DNA of 64,000 bases from Burkholderiaceae bacterium (GTDB lineage: Bacteria; Pseudomonadota; Gammaproteobacteria; Burkholderiales; Burkholderiaceae_C), in contig JACKLO010000007.1 of NCBI GenBank assembly GCA_024235915.1, forward strand, positions 496,001 to 560,000, given 5' to 3'. This document shows positions 49,215-56,918 of this stretch, in pieces. The notes under the pieces are model-generated. The model was given only the letters and a program-made list of their open reading frames with translations. It was not told the origin of the DNA and did no database searches. Both the position numbers and the translations under genes were made by a program. Each line of letters opens with the position of its first letter. Position 1 is the first letter of the stretch.

Positions 49215-49559
49215 ATGCGCGAGAAGCGAATCCTTCAGATGTCAACGAAGGGGCATGTCAATGTCGCCCTCATGTCGGTTCACGGTGCTGTTGAGCAGTT
49301 CCTGTTCTGGGCAAATGAACCGAAAAGTCCTACCGCCAATCCTGCCCAGGAGCTGAAGAGACGACGAGAGGAAATGTCGTCGTCGATTCATCTTCTGAAG
49401 ACAGTGAAAACTGGTGACTTGAGTGAACGTGAACAAGAACTTGTGAGAGGGGTGTGTGCTCTCCTGGCTGAATTTGATCCAATGTGCGCGGAGGTCCCTG
49501 AGTGGCTGGCCATGCTCGCCGCCATTTCGGACGTTCGCATTGAGTTTTCAGCGGGGTGA
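49215..49559 (+). CDS. Slot 68: hypothetical helical protein
   Basis: 114 residues from ATG 49215. Three helices: HVNVALMSVHGAVEQFLFWA, QELKRRREEMSSSIHLLKTV and REQELVRGVCALLAEFDPMC. A 19-base trailer follows the stop before attC. No family recognised. Confidence 0.62.
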   Translation: MREKRILQMSTKGHVNVALMSVHGAVEQFLFWANEPKSPTANPAQELKRRREEMSSSIHLLKTVKTGDLSEREQELVRGVCALLAEFDPMCAEVPEWLAMLAAISDVRIEFSAG

Positions 49560-49586
49560 GTGGATCGATCCCTTGCAGCAAGTGCG

Positions 49587-49715
49587 GCCTAACCCCTCGC
49601 TCAAGCGCCGACGCGCAACGGCACGGCACCTGGCCCGCGAAGCGCTCACTGTGTATCCTGCGCTTCGCGGGCCAGGCGCCGCGCCGCTGCGCGCGGCTTA
49701 GCTCGAACGTTAGGC
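49587..49715 (+). other. attC, slot 68 (type A)
   Basis: 129 bp; pentamers CGCAC/GTGCG complementary. Confidence 0.95.
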
Positions 49716-49750
49716 GTCACCAATCCCCTTCCACGCGGTCGTCTCTCTTC

Positions 49751-50185
49751 ATGCAAGCACCAAAGAGCATCGTCTACATAGCACTTGGCTGCGCAGTGGG
49801 AACTGCATCTGCTCAGCAGATGCAACGTGCGCAACTTCCAGAGTCGCATCCTCTTGTCGCCACGTGGCGCATAGACATCCCGAGCGTGAACTGCTTCGAG
49901 GAGTACGAGGTGAGGGCGGACGGAACCAAGCACTCAAGATAAGGCGAGGAGCGGAACGAGTCTGAGTTCGTGATCTCCGTGATTCCGTCGCTCAAGGGCT
50001 TCTACAAGTGGACGGATCGGATCACAAAGAACAACGGGCGACCCGATTGCTCTGGCTCGTTCACCAAGGTTGGACATGTGGCCGTCAACTACGTCGTTGT
50101 GCATCCAACTGGGCAGCGCATGCTCCTGTGTGAAGCAGAAGACATGAACTCTTGCTTCGCCGAGTTTCATCGCGTCGCTAAGTGA
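49751..50185 (+). pseudogene. Slot 69: secreted-protein gene with an in-frame stop
   Basis: One frame from ATG 49751 to TGA 50183-50185 with a single TAA at 49940-49942. Before it: signal peptide (SIVYIALGCAVGTASAQ) and PSVNCFEEYEVRADGTKHSR. After it, in the same frame: ESEFVISVIPSLKGFYKWTD and VGHVAVNYVVVHPTG. The second part could be re-initiated at ATG 49970 but would lack the signal peptide. Confidence 0.75.
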
Positions 50186-50186
50186 C

Positions 50187-50315
50187 GCCTAACCCCTCGC
50201 TCAAGCGCCGACGCGCAACGGCACGGCACCTGGCCCGCGAAGCGCCCGTTGTCTATCATGCGCTTCGCGGGCCAGGCGCCGCGCCGCTGCGCGCGGCTTA
50301 GCTCGAACGTTAGGC
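50187..50315 (+). other. attC, slot 69 (type A)
   Basis: 129 bp; pentamers GTCAC/GTGAC complementary. Confidence 0.95.
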
Positions 50316-50330
50316 GTCGCAGGGAGACTC

Positions 50331-50936
50331 ATGCGCAACAACGTCGTGCTCGTTGACTTTGAGAACGTACAGCCAGAGGCGTTTGGCCAGCTTGCGCAGG
50401 ATCACTTCCGCGTGTTGGTCTTCGTTGGCGCCAATCAGACGAAGCTCCCGTTCGAAGTCGCCTCAGCGATTCAGAAGCTCGGTGCGAGAGCCGAATACAT
50501 CAAGATCGCGGGCAACGGTTCGAACGCACTGGACTTCCACATCGCCTACTACATTGGCAAGCTCGCGGCAGAGGACCCATCCTCATACTTTCATATCGTC
50601 TCCAAGGACACAGGCTTCGATCCGCTCATCCAGCACCTTAAAACGCAGAAGATCTTTGCTGGGCGCGTCAAAGACCTGGGCGAGATTCCTCTGCTCAAGG
50701 TTAGTGCAAAGAAGACACCTGCCGAGCGAGTTCAGATCGTTGTCGACAAGCTTGCACAGCCCAAGGTCACAAAGCCGCGTACCGTGAAGACACTTACAAG
50801 CTCGATCGGCTCGTTCTTCCAGAAGCAATTGTCGGAGGAGGAGGTGGCCGCGGTCATAGACGCCATGGTCAAGCAGGGGGTCATCTCGGTTATGGGCACC
50901 AAGGTCGTGTATGCCGGTGCCGCAAGCGACGCCTAA
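50331..50936 (+). CDS. Slot 70: NYN/PIN-fold nuclease-like protein
   Basis: 201 residues from ATG 50331 after a GGGAGA site. NNVVLVDFENVQPEAF (Asp9), GNGSNALDFHIAYYIGKLA and FHIVSKDTGFDPLIQHLK carry the acidic residues of the NYN/PIN ribonuclease fold. The C-terminal 70 residues (ERVQIVVDKLAQPKVTKPRT... IDAMVKQGVISVMGTKVVY) resemble a winged-helix. Probably a metal-dependent RNase. TAA supplied by attC. Confidence 0.82.
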   Translation: MRNNVVLVDFENVQPEAFGQLAQDHFRVLVFVGANQTKLPFEVASAIQKLGARAEYIKIAGNGSNALDFHIAYYIGKLAAEDPSSYFHIVSKDTGFDPLIQHLKTQKIFAGRVKDLGEIPLLKVSAKKTPAERVQIVVDKLAQPKVTKPRTVKTLTSSIGSFFQKQLSEEEVAAVIDAMVKQGVISVMGTKVVYAGAASDA

Positions 50937-51059
50937 CCCCTCGCTCAAGCGCCGACGCGCAACGGCACGGCACCTGGCCCGCGAAGCGCCTGCTGTGTAT
51001 CCTGCGCTTCGCGGGCCAGGCGCCGCGCCGCTGCGCGCGGCTTAGCTCGAACGTTAGGC
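50931..51059 (+). other. attC, slot 70 (type A)
   Basis: 129 bp; pentamers GTCGC/GCGAC complementary. Confidence 0.95.
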
Positions 51060-51087
51060 CTCACAGAGGAACCGCGGAGGCACTACT

Positions 51088-51603
51088 ATGTTGCTGAAGT
51101 TCATTCGCTTCATTGTTCTCGTACTTGCCCTCACCGCGTCGCATGGCTGGGCGCAAGAGAAGACATCCTTCAGTCAACTCAGCGCAGAGACGCGAGTGAT
51201 AGCAGAGCAGTACTTCAAAGCGTACATTGCCCGAGACTGGGAACGGCTGGAGCCCCTGCTGGCAGATGCTGGTGGATTCGAGGACCCAACCGCGACGCTT
51301 GTATTCGGATCAGTCCGATTCGAAGGAAAGACGGCAACGCTGAAGAACTTCAGGGAAGGCTATGCTGCAATCAAACATATGGAATTTCACCAGATGCGGG
51401 CGTTCGTGTCTGGGGAGCACGCAGTCTTCGAAGGCACGTTGGACTGGACGCTTGGGCTGAGAGACGGCAAGAGCGCAGTCACGCAAGCCATGCCCTTCAT
51501 CACTGTCCTTCGTGTGGTTCGTGGCCGCGTACTGGAGCATCGGGATTTCGCGGACTACACGCCGTTCCTTGCTGCTATGCGTGCGGCCCGAGCGGGCGGC
51601 TGA
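51088..51603 (+). CDS. Slot 71: secreted NTF2/SnoaL-like protein
   Basis: 171 residues from ATG 51088. Signal peptide (FIRFIVLVLALTASHGWAQ) and an NTF2-fold domain: VIAEQYFKAYIARDWERLEPLLADAGGFEDPTA...GRVLEHRDFADYTPFL. Unlike slot 3 it is exported. Periplasmic binding or isomerase role possible. Confidence 0.8.
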   Translation: MLLKFIRFIVLVLALTASHGWAQEKTSFSQLSAETRVIAEQYFKAYIARDWERLEPLLADAGGFEDPTATLVFGSVRFEGKTATLKNFREGYAAIKHMEFHQMRAFVSGEHAVFEGTLDWTLGLRDGKSAVTQAMPFITVLRVVRGRVLEHRDFADYTPFLAAMRAARAGG

Positions 51604-51612
51604 GCCGGTGAG

Positions 51613-51741
51613 GCCTAACACCTCGCTCAAGCGCCGACGCGCAACGGCACGGCACCTGGCCCGCGAAGCGCCGCTGTTCTATCCTGCGCTTCGCGGGCCA
51701 GGCGCCGCGCCGTCGCGCGCGGCTTAGCTCGCACGTTAGGC
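51613..51741 (+). other. attC, slot 71 (type A)
   Basis: 129 bp; pentamers CTCAC/GTGAG complementary. Confidence 0.95.
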
Positions 51742-51756
51742 CGCACATTCGCCCCA

Positions 51757-52398
51757 GTGCCTCCAATTGCGCACCTTCTCATAGCCTTTGCCGCTGGCGT
51801 AGTGGTTGGCGTCGGCCTTGTCCTGGCACAACGGCGAGCCCGCGAGTATCAGAACTGGGGCGAACAGTTGGTCGCCGGAGCACTTGGCGACAGGTTCTCC
51901 GCACCTGACTTTCACCTGCTGAACCACGTTACTTTGCCCCTGAAGGATGGCAGTACGCAGGTAGATCACATACTCGTCTCACGCTTTGGCGTCTTCGTTA
52001 TCGAGACGAAGGACTACAAGGGCTGGATCTTCGCGAACGCGAAACAAGCGACCTGGACGCAGGTGCTATATCGAAGCAAGTTTCGCTTTCGGAACCCCAT
52101 CTTTCAGAATCTTGGCCACGTCCGTGCCGTTCAGGATCTACTCGACTTCTTGCCATCTGGGGCAGTTCGTTCGGCGGTGGTGTTTACTGGAGAAGCCAAG
52201 TTCAAGACCGATGTCCCAGAGGGCGTCTTCGATCTTCCAGGCCTAGTCCGTTACATCCGTGAGAGCGAAGTCGAGGTCATGTCCGTCAACCGGGTTCAGT
52301 TCTGCGTTGGCCGGCTTGAGACGGCACGCTTGGCAATCACTGCCCAAACGGATGTTGAGCACATTCAGAGCCTTGAGCGTAGGCACGGTGCGGCCTAA
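51757..52398 (+). CDS. Slot 72: NERD-domain nuclease-like membrane protein
   Basis: 213 residues from GTG 51757. N-terminal membrane helix (HLLIAFAAGVVVGVGLVLA), then a NERD domain: NWGEQLVAGALG, TQVDHILVSRFGVFVIETKDYKGWIF, giving the D...E-x-K of the PD-(D/E)XK fold. NERD proteins are linked to DNA processing and phage defence. TAA supplied by attC. Last complete cassette. Confidence 0.87.
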   Translation: MPPIAHLLIAFAAGVVVGVGLVLAQRRAREYQNWGEQLVAGALGDRFSAPDFHLLNHVTLPLKDGSTQVDHILVSRFGVFVIETKDYKGWIFANAKQATWTQVLYRSKFRFRNPIFQNLGHVRAVQDLLDFLPSGAVRSAVVFTGEAKFKTDVPEGVFDLPGLVRYIRESEVEVMSVNRVQFCVGRLETARLAITAQTDVEHIQSLERRHGAA

Positions 52399-52523
52399 CC
52401 CCTCGCTCAAGCGCCGACGCGCTCCGGCAGGCAGCGTGAGGCTGGTCCGCGGCCTATGAGGCTTCATCGCGGACCAGCCTTACGCAGCCTGCCTCCGCGC
52501 GCGGCTTAGCTCGAACGTTAGGC
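52393..52523 (+). other. attC, slot 72 (type B), last of the array
   Basis: 131 bp; pentamers CGCAC/GTGCG complementary. No further GCCTAAC/GTTAGGC pair follows. Confidence 0.95.
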
Positions 52524-52944
52524 CGCACAGAGCATGCTCCCGATGCTTCCCACCCGGGATCCATTTGCCATCATCTTTTGCCCTCAGGAAAGGCGGCTGA
52601 GCCTTGCCTCAATTGCTTGGCTCCGTATCCACCTCGTAAGCTCCCCCTTCCAGCCGTACCAAGGTAAAGGAAGTGAAGTCCGCTCATCAGGGGAATGGCG
52701 GACATGAGTACGAGCAAATAAAGCGCGGAACCGCTGCGCCTGCGGTGCTCAAATGAAGAGGGTAGGCACTCGCTGCCATCGAGAAAAACAAGTCGGTCAG
52801 TTCGTGGAGCCGCGCTAGGCGCGGAACGCGGCACCCGCGTCAGTTCTCGACCTGCTGGCGCCGCGCTCGAAACGCTGGTCATCAGTTCGGGTGCAGTACA
52901 AATGCTTTGCGCGCCAGTTGGCTCAGCGAGTCGGCGTCAGGACG
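52524..52944. repeat. Array end: truncated NC1 remnant
   Basis: Starts with CGCAC like a cassette, but no attC follows. The first 200 bp are unassigned. About 52725-52905 matches the 3' half of NC1 (GCGGTGCTCAAATGAAGAGGG, written in part; CCGCG-CTAGG-CGCGG hairpin). The rest joins the chromosomal sensor-kinase gene. No gene seen. Confidence 0.6.
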
Positions 52945-55161
52945 TCATCGTCGAAGCATCTCGGGAATGTGAACTTCGCAGGTGATGCCCTGCGTTGGGT
53001 TTTCGAGCCATCGAACGGTACCGCCGAGTTGCTTGACACGCTTCCGAATGCCGCCGAGTCCCAGTCCGTGGGCCCAGGCCTCAGGGTTCTTGCCAATGCC
53101 GTCGTCGATGACGCGAAGCCGGAGTGAGCCTGCTGAGACGTGAGTCTCGATCTCGACGCGGGAGGCCCGTGCGTGATAGATGGCGTTGCTCACGAGTTCC
53201 CGAAGGACCCGGGTCAAGGCCGACCATTGCACGACGCCGAGTTCCGGGTCGTCATTGAAGGCAAAGGTCCAGTCGAGGTCGATCTGGGCTGCCGACAGGC
53301 GTTGCTGGATGTCGGTCTTCCATTCTGCGACTGCGTGCGAGAGGCGGTGGTCGCTGGCCGCCAGGCCGCGAGTCAGCGTTTTCAAATCCTGCAGCGTGTG
53401 GCGTAGGTAGTCCTCAATCTCCGGGTCCTGCGCTTTGTACATCAGCGTCAGCAGGCGGGCACCGATGTCATCGTGCAGGTCCTGTGCGATGCGCTGCCGC
53501 TCTTCCGTGCGCCCGCGCTCGACGGCCTGGTCGTAGGCCGCCGCACGCTGCAACTGGTCGACCACCCGGTCGGTCAGTCTGGCGTCTTCACGAGAGAAGA
53601 TTCGTCGCCCGCGTCGGGAAAACCGCAGCACCAGCGACAAGGGCTCGCGCTCCTGCTCGCCGCGCACTGGCACAACCATGGCTGCGCCGTTGGCCAGCAC
53701 ACGGGATCGCGGGATGGCCCGTGGCACATTCAGCACTTCCAGCGGATCGAAGAGACTCTGCAGCAGTTGCGTCAGCAGGGCTGCTCGTCGATCTGGTGCC
53801 TTCTGGACTTCTCTGGCGATACGGTACAGGTGCTCGAAGGTTCGCTCGGTCGTCAGCGCTCTGCTGCCGATCATCTGGTCAAGTATCCATTGCCGCGCGG
53901 CGGCGTAGCCGGCGAGTGCGATGAACACCGCCAGCGTCAGCGATGCGAAGGGCTCCAGCGAAAACACTGTGATGAAGAGCAGGTCCAGTGACGTGGCCAC
54001 CGTCGACAGACCCGCCAGCATGGCGAACTCCCTCAGTAGACGCCGGGCGCGCGACAGGAACGGCACGAGCGCCATCAGTGACGCGAAGAAGAGCGACCAG
54101 ACGATGATGGCCGACGCCGCCACGTTGTCTGCGATGCCCGGCTGCCAGTGGGCTGCCACCAGCGCAACGTCAACAACGATCATCGTGCCCAGCGCGGCGA
54201 ACCCGAATCGCAGCATCACCACCGCAAAGGGATTGGGCTCCTCGGCGTAGGACTTCGACAGTGCCACCAGCGCACAGGCGCCGAGCATCAGAATGGCGGT
54301 CTGACCCAGCCACCACGTGTGGGGAACCTGCCCGAGTGCCGCAGCGACCGTGGTCACCATGGCGATGGCCCAGGCCGACAGGGCCAGTGGCCAACGCCAT
54401 GCGATAGGCCGTGGATACAGCGTGAATGCGTGAACCGCGGCGGCGGCCGTCGTGAGGTCCAGCCCGAGCCGCCAGGGCAGGTCATGCACGAGCGCGGCGG
54501 GCACCGGCATGGGGATGCTGCTGGACTCGACACCAATCCACAGCAGGCTGACGGCCTGGCAGGACGTCATCAGCGCGTACAGTGCGTTCGGCAGCACGGG
54601 TTTGGCCAGCCACACCACTCCGCCGATCAGGGTGAGTGCCAGCGCGGGCACGGCGAGCAACCAGAACGCGACGCCCAGGCCGCCGTGGCCGCGCGGGCGC
54701 GGGCTGATGGTCACGCGTCGGTCGCCTTCGAAATGGAGCGTGATCTTGTCCGCATCCAGCAGCTGGTTCATGGCCTGCCGCGCCTGGATCGCGGCGACGC
54801 GCTCGCGATCGTCGACCGTCCAGCGAGGCGACGCGCTGGACAACAGCACGTGCGCGGCGATCTCGGACGATCCGGTGCTCACCCGAAGCAATGTGGCACC
54901 GACAAGGGGGCGCAACGCCTGATCCCCAGCGGACACAAGGACCGGACGGCCCTGGGGCCCGGCCTGCCATTGCGCGTCGATGGTGGGCGAGCTGGTCAGG
55001 AGCCGGATCAGGCCGAACAGCGACAGGCATGCCGTCAGCGCCATGACCATCAGCAGACGCCGACGCCATCCGATCCAGCGCGCCGGGCGCCGGGCCAGTG
55101 CGCGTTCGAACGCACTGGCTTCGAACAGTGAGTCGTCAGCGCCTTGAACGGTGGCGGCCAT
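52945..55161 (-). CDS. Membrane sensor histidine kinase (NarL/HisKA_3 type)
   Basis: 738 residues from ATG 55161. N-terminal helix (about 34-52), an extracytoplasmic domain, a block of about eight membrane helices (150-430), a GAF-like linker and the kinase core: ERQRIAQDLHDDIGARLL (phospho-His near 547), ELVSNAIYHA (N box), VIDDGIGK and GLGLGGIRKRV (G boxes). It autophosphorylates and passes phosphate to the response regulator encoded 21 bp upstream. Signal unknown. Confidence 0.92.
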   Translation of the reverse strand: MAATVQGADDSLFEASAFERALARRPARWIGWRRRLLMVMALTACLSLFGLIRLLTSSPTIDAQWQAGPQGRPVLVSAGDQALRPLVGATLLRVSTGSSEIAAHVLLSSASPRWTVDDRERVAAIQARQAMNQLLDADKITLHFEGDRRVTISPRPRGHGGLGVAFWLLAVPALALTLIGGVVWLAKPVLPNALYALMTSCQAVSLLWIGVESSSIPMPVPAALVHDLPWRLGLDLTTAAAAVHAFTLYPRPIAWRWPLALSAWAIAMVTTVAAALGQVPHTWWLGQTAILMLGACALVALSKSYAEEPNPFAVVMLRFGFAALGTMIVVDVALVAAHWQPGIADNVAASAIIVWSLFFASLMALVPFLSRARRLLREFAMLAGLSTVATSLDLLFITVFSLEPFASLTLAVFIALAGYAAARQWILDQMIGSRALTTERTFEHLYRIAREVQKAPDRRAALLTQLLQSLFDPLEVLNVPRAIPRSRVLANGAAMVVPVRGEQEREPLSLVLRFSRRGRRIFSREDARLTDRVVDQLQRAAAYDQAVERGRTEERQRIAQDLHDDIGARLLTLMYKAQDPEIEDYLRHTLQDLKTLTRGLAASDHRLSHAVAEWKTDIQQRLSAAQIDLDWTFAFNDDPELGVVQWSALTRVLRELVSNAIYHARASRVEIETHVSAGSLRLRVIDDGIGKNPEAWAHGLGLGGIRKRVKQLGGTVRWLENPTQGITCEVHIPEMLRR

Positions 55162-55182
55162 CGGACCGTGCCACCCGTGCCG

Positions 55183-55920
55183 TTAGACCAGGCCTTGTTT
55201 GCTGGCCAACACGGCGGCTTCGGCGCGGCTCGAGACGTTGAGCTTCTTGTAGATGGACTTGATGTGGTCGTTGACCGTGAACCACTTGATGCCCATCAGG
55301 CTCGCGATCTCCTTGATCGTGAAGCCCTTGCTCAGATAGGTCAGCACCTCGCTCTCGCGTGGCGTCAGGCGCTCGTGGTCGGGCACCTTTTCCATGGGCA
55401 CCGGACGGCTGGTCGTGAACCCGGTGGCCCGCATCAGGCCGGAGTCCGGCGCCTGCGAATCGCCCAGACCGCCGTCACGGAAGTGCGTGAGCAGCCGGCG
55501 CGCGATGGCGGGAGACAGCGGTGGCTGGCCGCGGACGATCTTCTGCAGTTCCTCGACCAGGACCTCGAACCGGTCCTCCTTCAGCAGGTAACCATCCGCG
55601 CCGCGCTGCAGCGCGGGAAAGAGGTGGTCATCGTCGGAGTACAGCGTGGTGACGATCTTGGTGGCCGGGTAGTGCGCCAGTTCGGCCAGCAGTTCCATGC
55701 CGTTTCCATCGGGCAGTTCCAGGTCAACCAGAATGAGCTTGAACGGGTCCACGCCGTGCAAGCCGGTGGCACCACCGGCCAGCGCGATGTGCTTGCGCGC
55801 GGTCTCCAGGTCGCCTGCCTCGGTGATGGCATTCGCGTCGCTGAAGCTCTCGCGCACCACGCGGCACAGGAAACTGCGCGCGACGGGGTTGTCCTCCAGG
55901 ATCAGCACTTTCACCGGCAT
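55183..55920 (-). CDS. LuxR/NarL-family response regulator
   Basis: 245 residues from ATG 55920, chosen for the GGAG site directly upstream; an extension to 55992 lacks one. Receiver domain with acidic pocket ED (9-10), phospho-acceptor Asp66 (LVDLELPDGNG) and the conserved Lys in LLKED. C-terminal LuxR helix-turn-helix: LTPRESEVLTYLSKGFTIKEIASLMGIKWFTVNDHIKSIYKKL (given in pieces by motif). First gene of a two-gene operon with the kinase. Confidence 0.93.
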   Translation of the reverse strand: MPVKVLILEDNPVARSFLCRVVRESFSDANAITEAGDLETARKHIALAGGATGLHGVDPFKLILVDLELPDGNGMELLAELAHYPATKIVTTLYSDDDHLFPALQRGADGYLLKEDRFEVLVEELQKIVRGQPPLSPAIARRLLTHFRDGGLGDSQAPDSGLMRATGFTTSRPVPMEKVPDHERLTPRESEVLTYLSKGFTIKEIASLMGIKWFTVNDHIKSIYKKLNVSSRAEAAVLASKQGLV

Positions 55921-56077
55921 CTTTTTCTCCTCCGGGATCGGCTCGGCGGTGGCGGCACCACGGATCTCCGGCCCAGCACTTCCGAAAGCCACTGATCCTA
56001 GCGCAGCGGATGCAGCCTTCGACTCGCACCCTTGGGGGTGCGCGCGCGAGTCTGGGGGGCCTCCCTACAATGCCGCC

Positions 56078-56833
56078 ATGCACATCCTCATCGCCAACGA
56101 CGACGGTTACCTCGCCCCAGGGATTGCGGCCCTGGTCGCCGCCTGCGACGGTCTGGGCACCATCGACGTCGTGGCCCCGGAGCAGAACGCCAGCGGCACG
56201 TCGAACGCGCTGACGCTGGGTCGGCCGCTGTCGGTCTTCGAGAACCCGGCCGGCTGGCGGGTGGTCAACGGCACGCCGTCTGACTGTGTGCACGTCGCGC
56301 TCACCGGCCTGCTGCCCAAGCGCCCGGATCTGGTGCTCTCCGGCATCAACAATGGCGCCAACATGGGTGACGACACGCTCTATTCGGGCACGGTCGCCGC
56401 GGCGATGGAAGGGTACCTGTTCGGCATCCCGTCCATCGCCTTCTCACTGGTCGACAAGGGCTGGGCGCACCTGGATGCGGCGGCGAGGACCGCGCGTGCC
56501 GTCATCGACGACCTGCTCGGCGGTGGCTTGCCCGACGGGCCATGGCTGCTGAACGTCAACATCCCCAACCGGGCGGATGCGCCGACGCTGGCGCGTCACG
56601 TCACCCGGCTCGGGCGCCGCCATGCCAGCGAACCCGTGATCCGCCAGGACAGCCCGCGTGGCGATCCGCTGTACTGGATCGGGCCTGCGGGCGACGCCAA
56701 GGAAGCCGGCGAGGGGACGGACTTCTTTGCCGCCGCCCAGGGCAAGGTGTCGATCACGCCGCTCCAGGTGGACCTCACCGACCATGCGCGGCTGGGATCC
56801 TGGGCCGGACGTTTGGCGCGGAGCCGGTCTTGA
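56078..56833 (+). CDS. surE: 5'/3'-nucleotidase SurE
   Basis: 251 residues from ATG 56078. MHILIANDDGYLAPGI carries the metal-binding Asp8-Asp9; the APEQNASGTSNALTL loop and LVLSGINNGANMGDD are SurE signatures. Dephosphorylates nucleoside monophosphates in the cytosol. Starts the surE-pcm-nlpD stress cluster and is divergent from the response regulator. Confidence 0.95.
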   Translation: MHILIANDDGYLAPGIAALVAACDGLGTIDVVAPEQNASGTSNALTLGRPLSVFENPAGWRVVNGTPSDCVHVALTGLLPKRPDLVLSGINNGANMGDDTLYSGTVAAAMEGYLFGIPSIAFSLVDKGWAHLDAAARTARAVIDDLLGGGLPDGPWLLNVNIPNRADAPTLARHVTRLGRRHASEPVIRQDSPRGDPLYWIGPAGDAKEAGEGTDFFAAAQGKVSITPLQVDLTDHARLGSWAGRLARSRS

Positions 56834-56918
56834 CGTCCACGAAGTCAGCGGGACGCGCCTTGCCGGTGCCGTCCATGCGCGTGTGGGGCAAGCCGGCTGA
56901 ATCGGTGCGGGTTCGAGC

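Larger units (their letters stand above)
3949..52523. mobile_element. Large chromosomal integron: intI, attI and about 72 cassette slots
   Basis: Slots are numbered 1-72 from attI. attC types used in this table: A, about 129 bp, left arm CGCTCAAGCGCCGACGCG; B, about 131 bp, inner arm CCGGCAGGC and tip GCCTATGAGGCATCAT; C, about 126 bp, left arm CGTTGCAGCCGACGG; D, about 126 bp, left arm GTTCAAGCGGAGCCGC, right arm CCGCTTAACTCCAAC; E, 60 bp; F, left arm GTTCAAGCGGAGCGCCGCC; G, arm GTAAGCCCGGGCTGAGG; H, right arm CGCGTCACGCGGC. Such homogeneous attC sites and mostly promoterless small genes are typical of sedentary chromosomal integrons. Cassette genes look lower in GC than both flanks. Confidence 0.97.

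Noticed and set aside
5835..52523. Regularly spaced repeats resembling a CRISPR array
   Set aside because: The repeats are 126-131 bp imperfect h palindromic attC sites with gene-sized, coding spacers and GTTAGGC cores next to an integron integrase. No cas genes.
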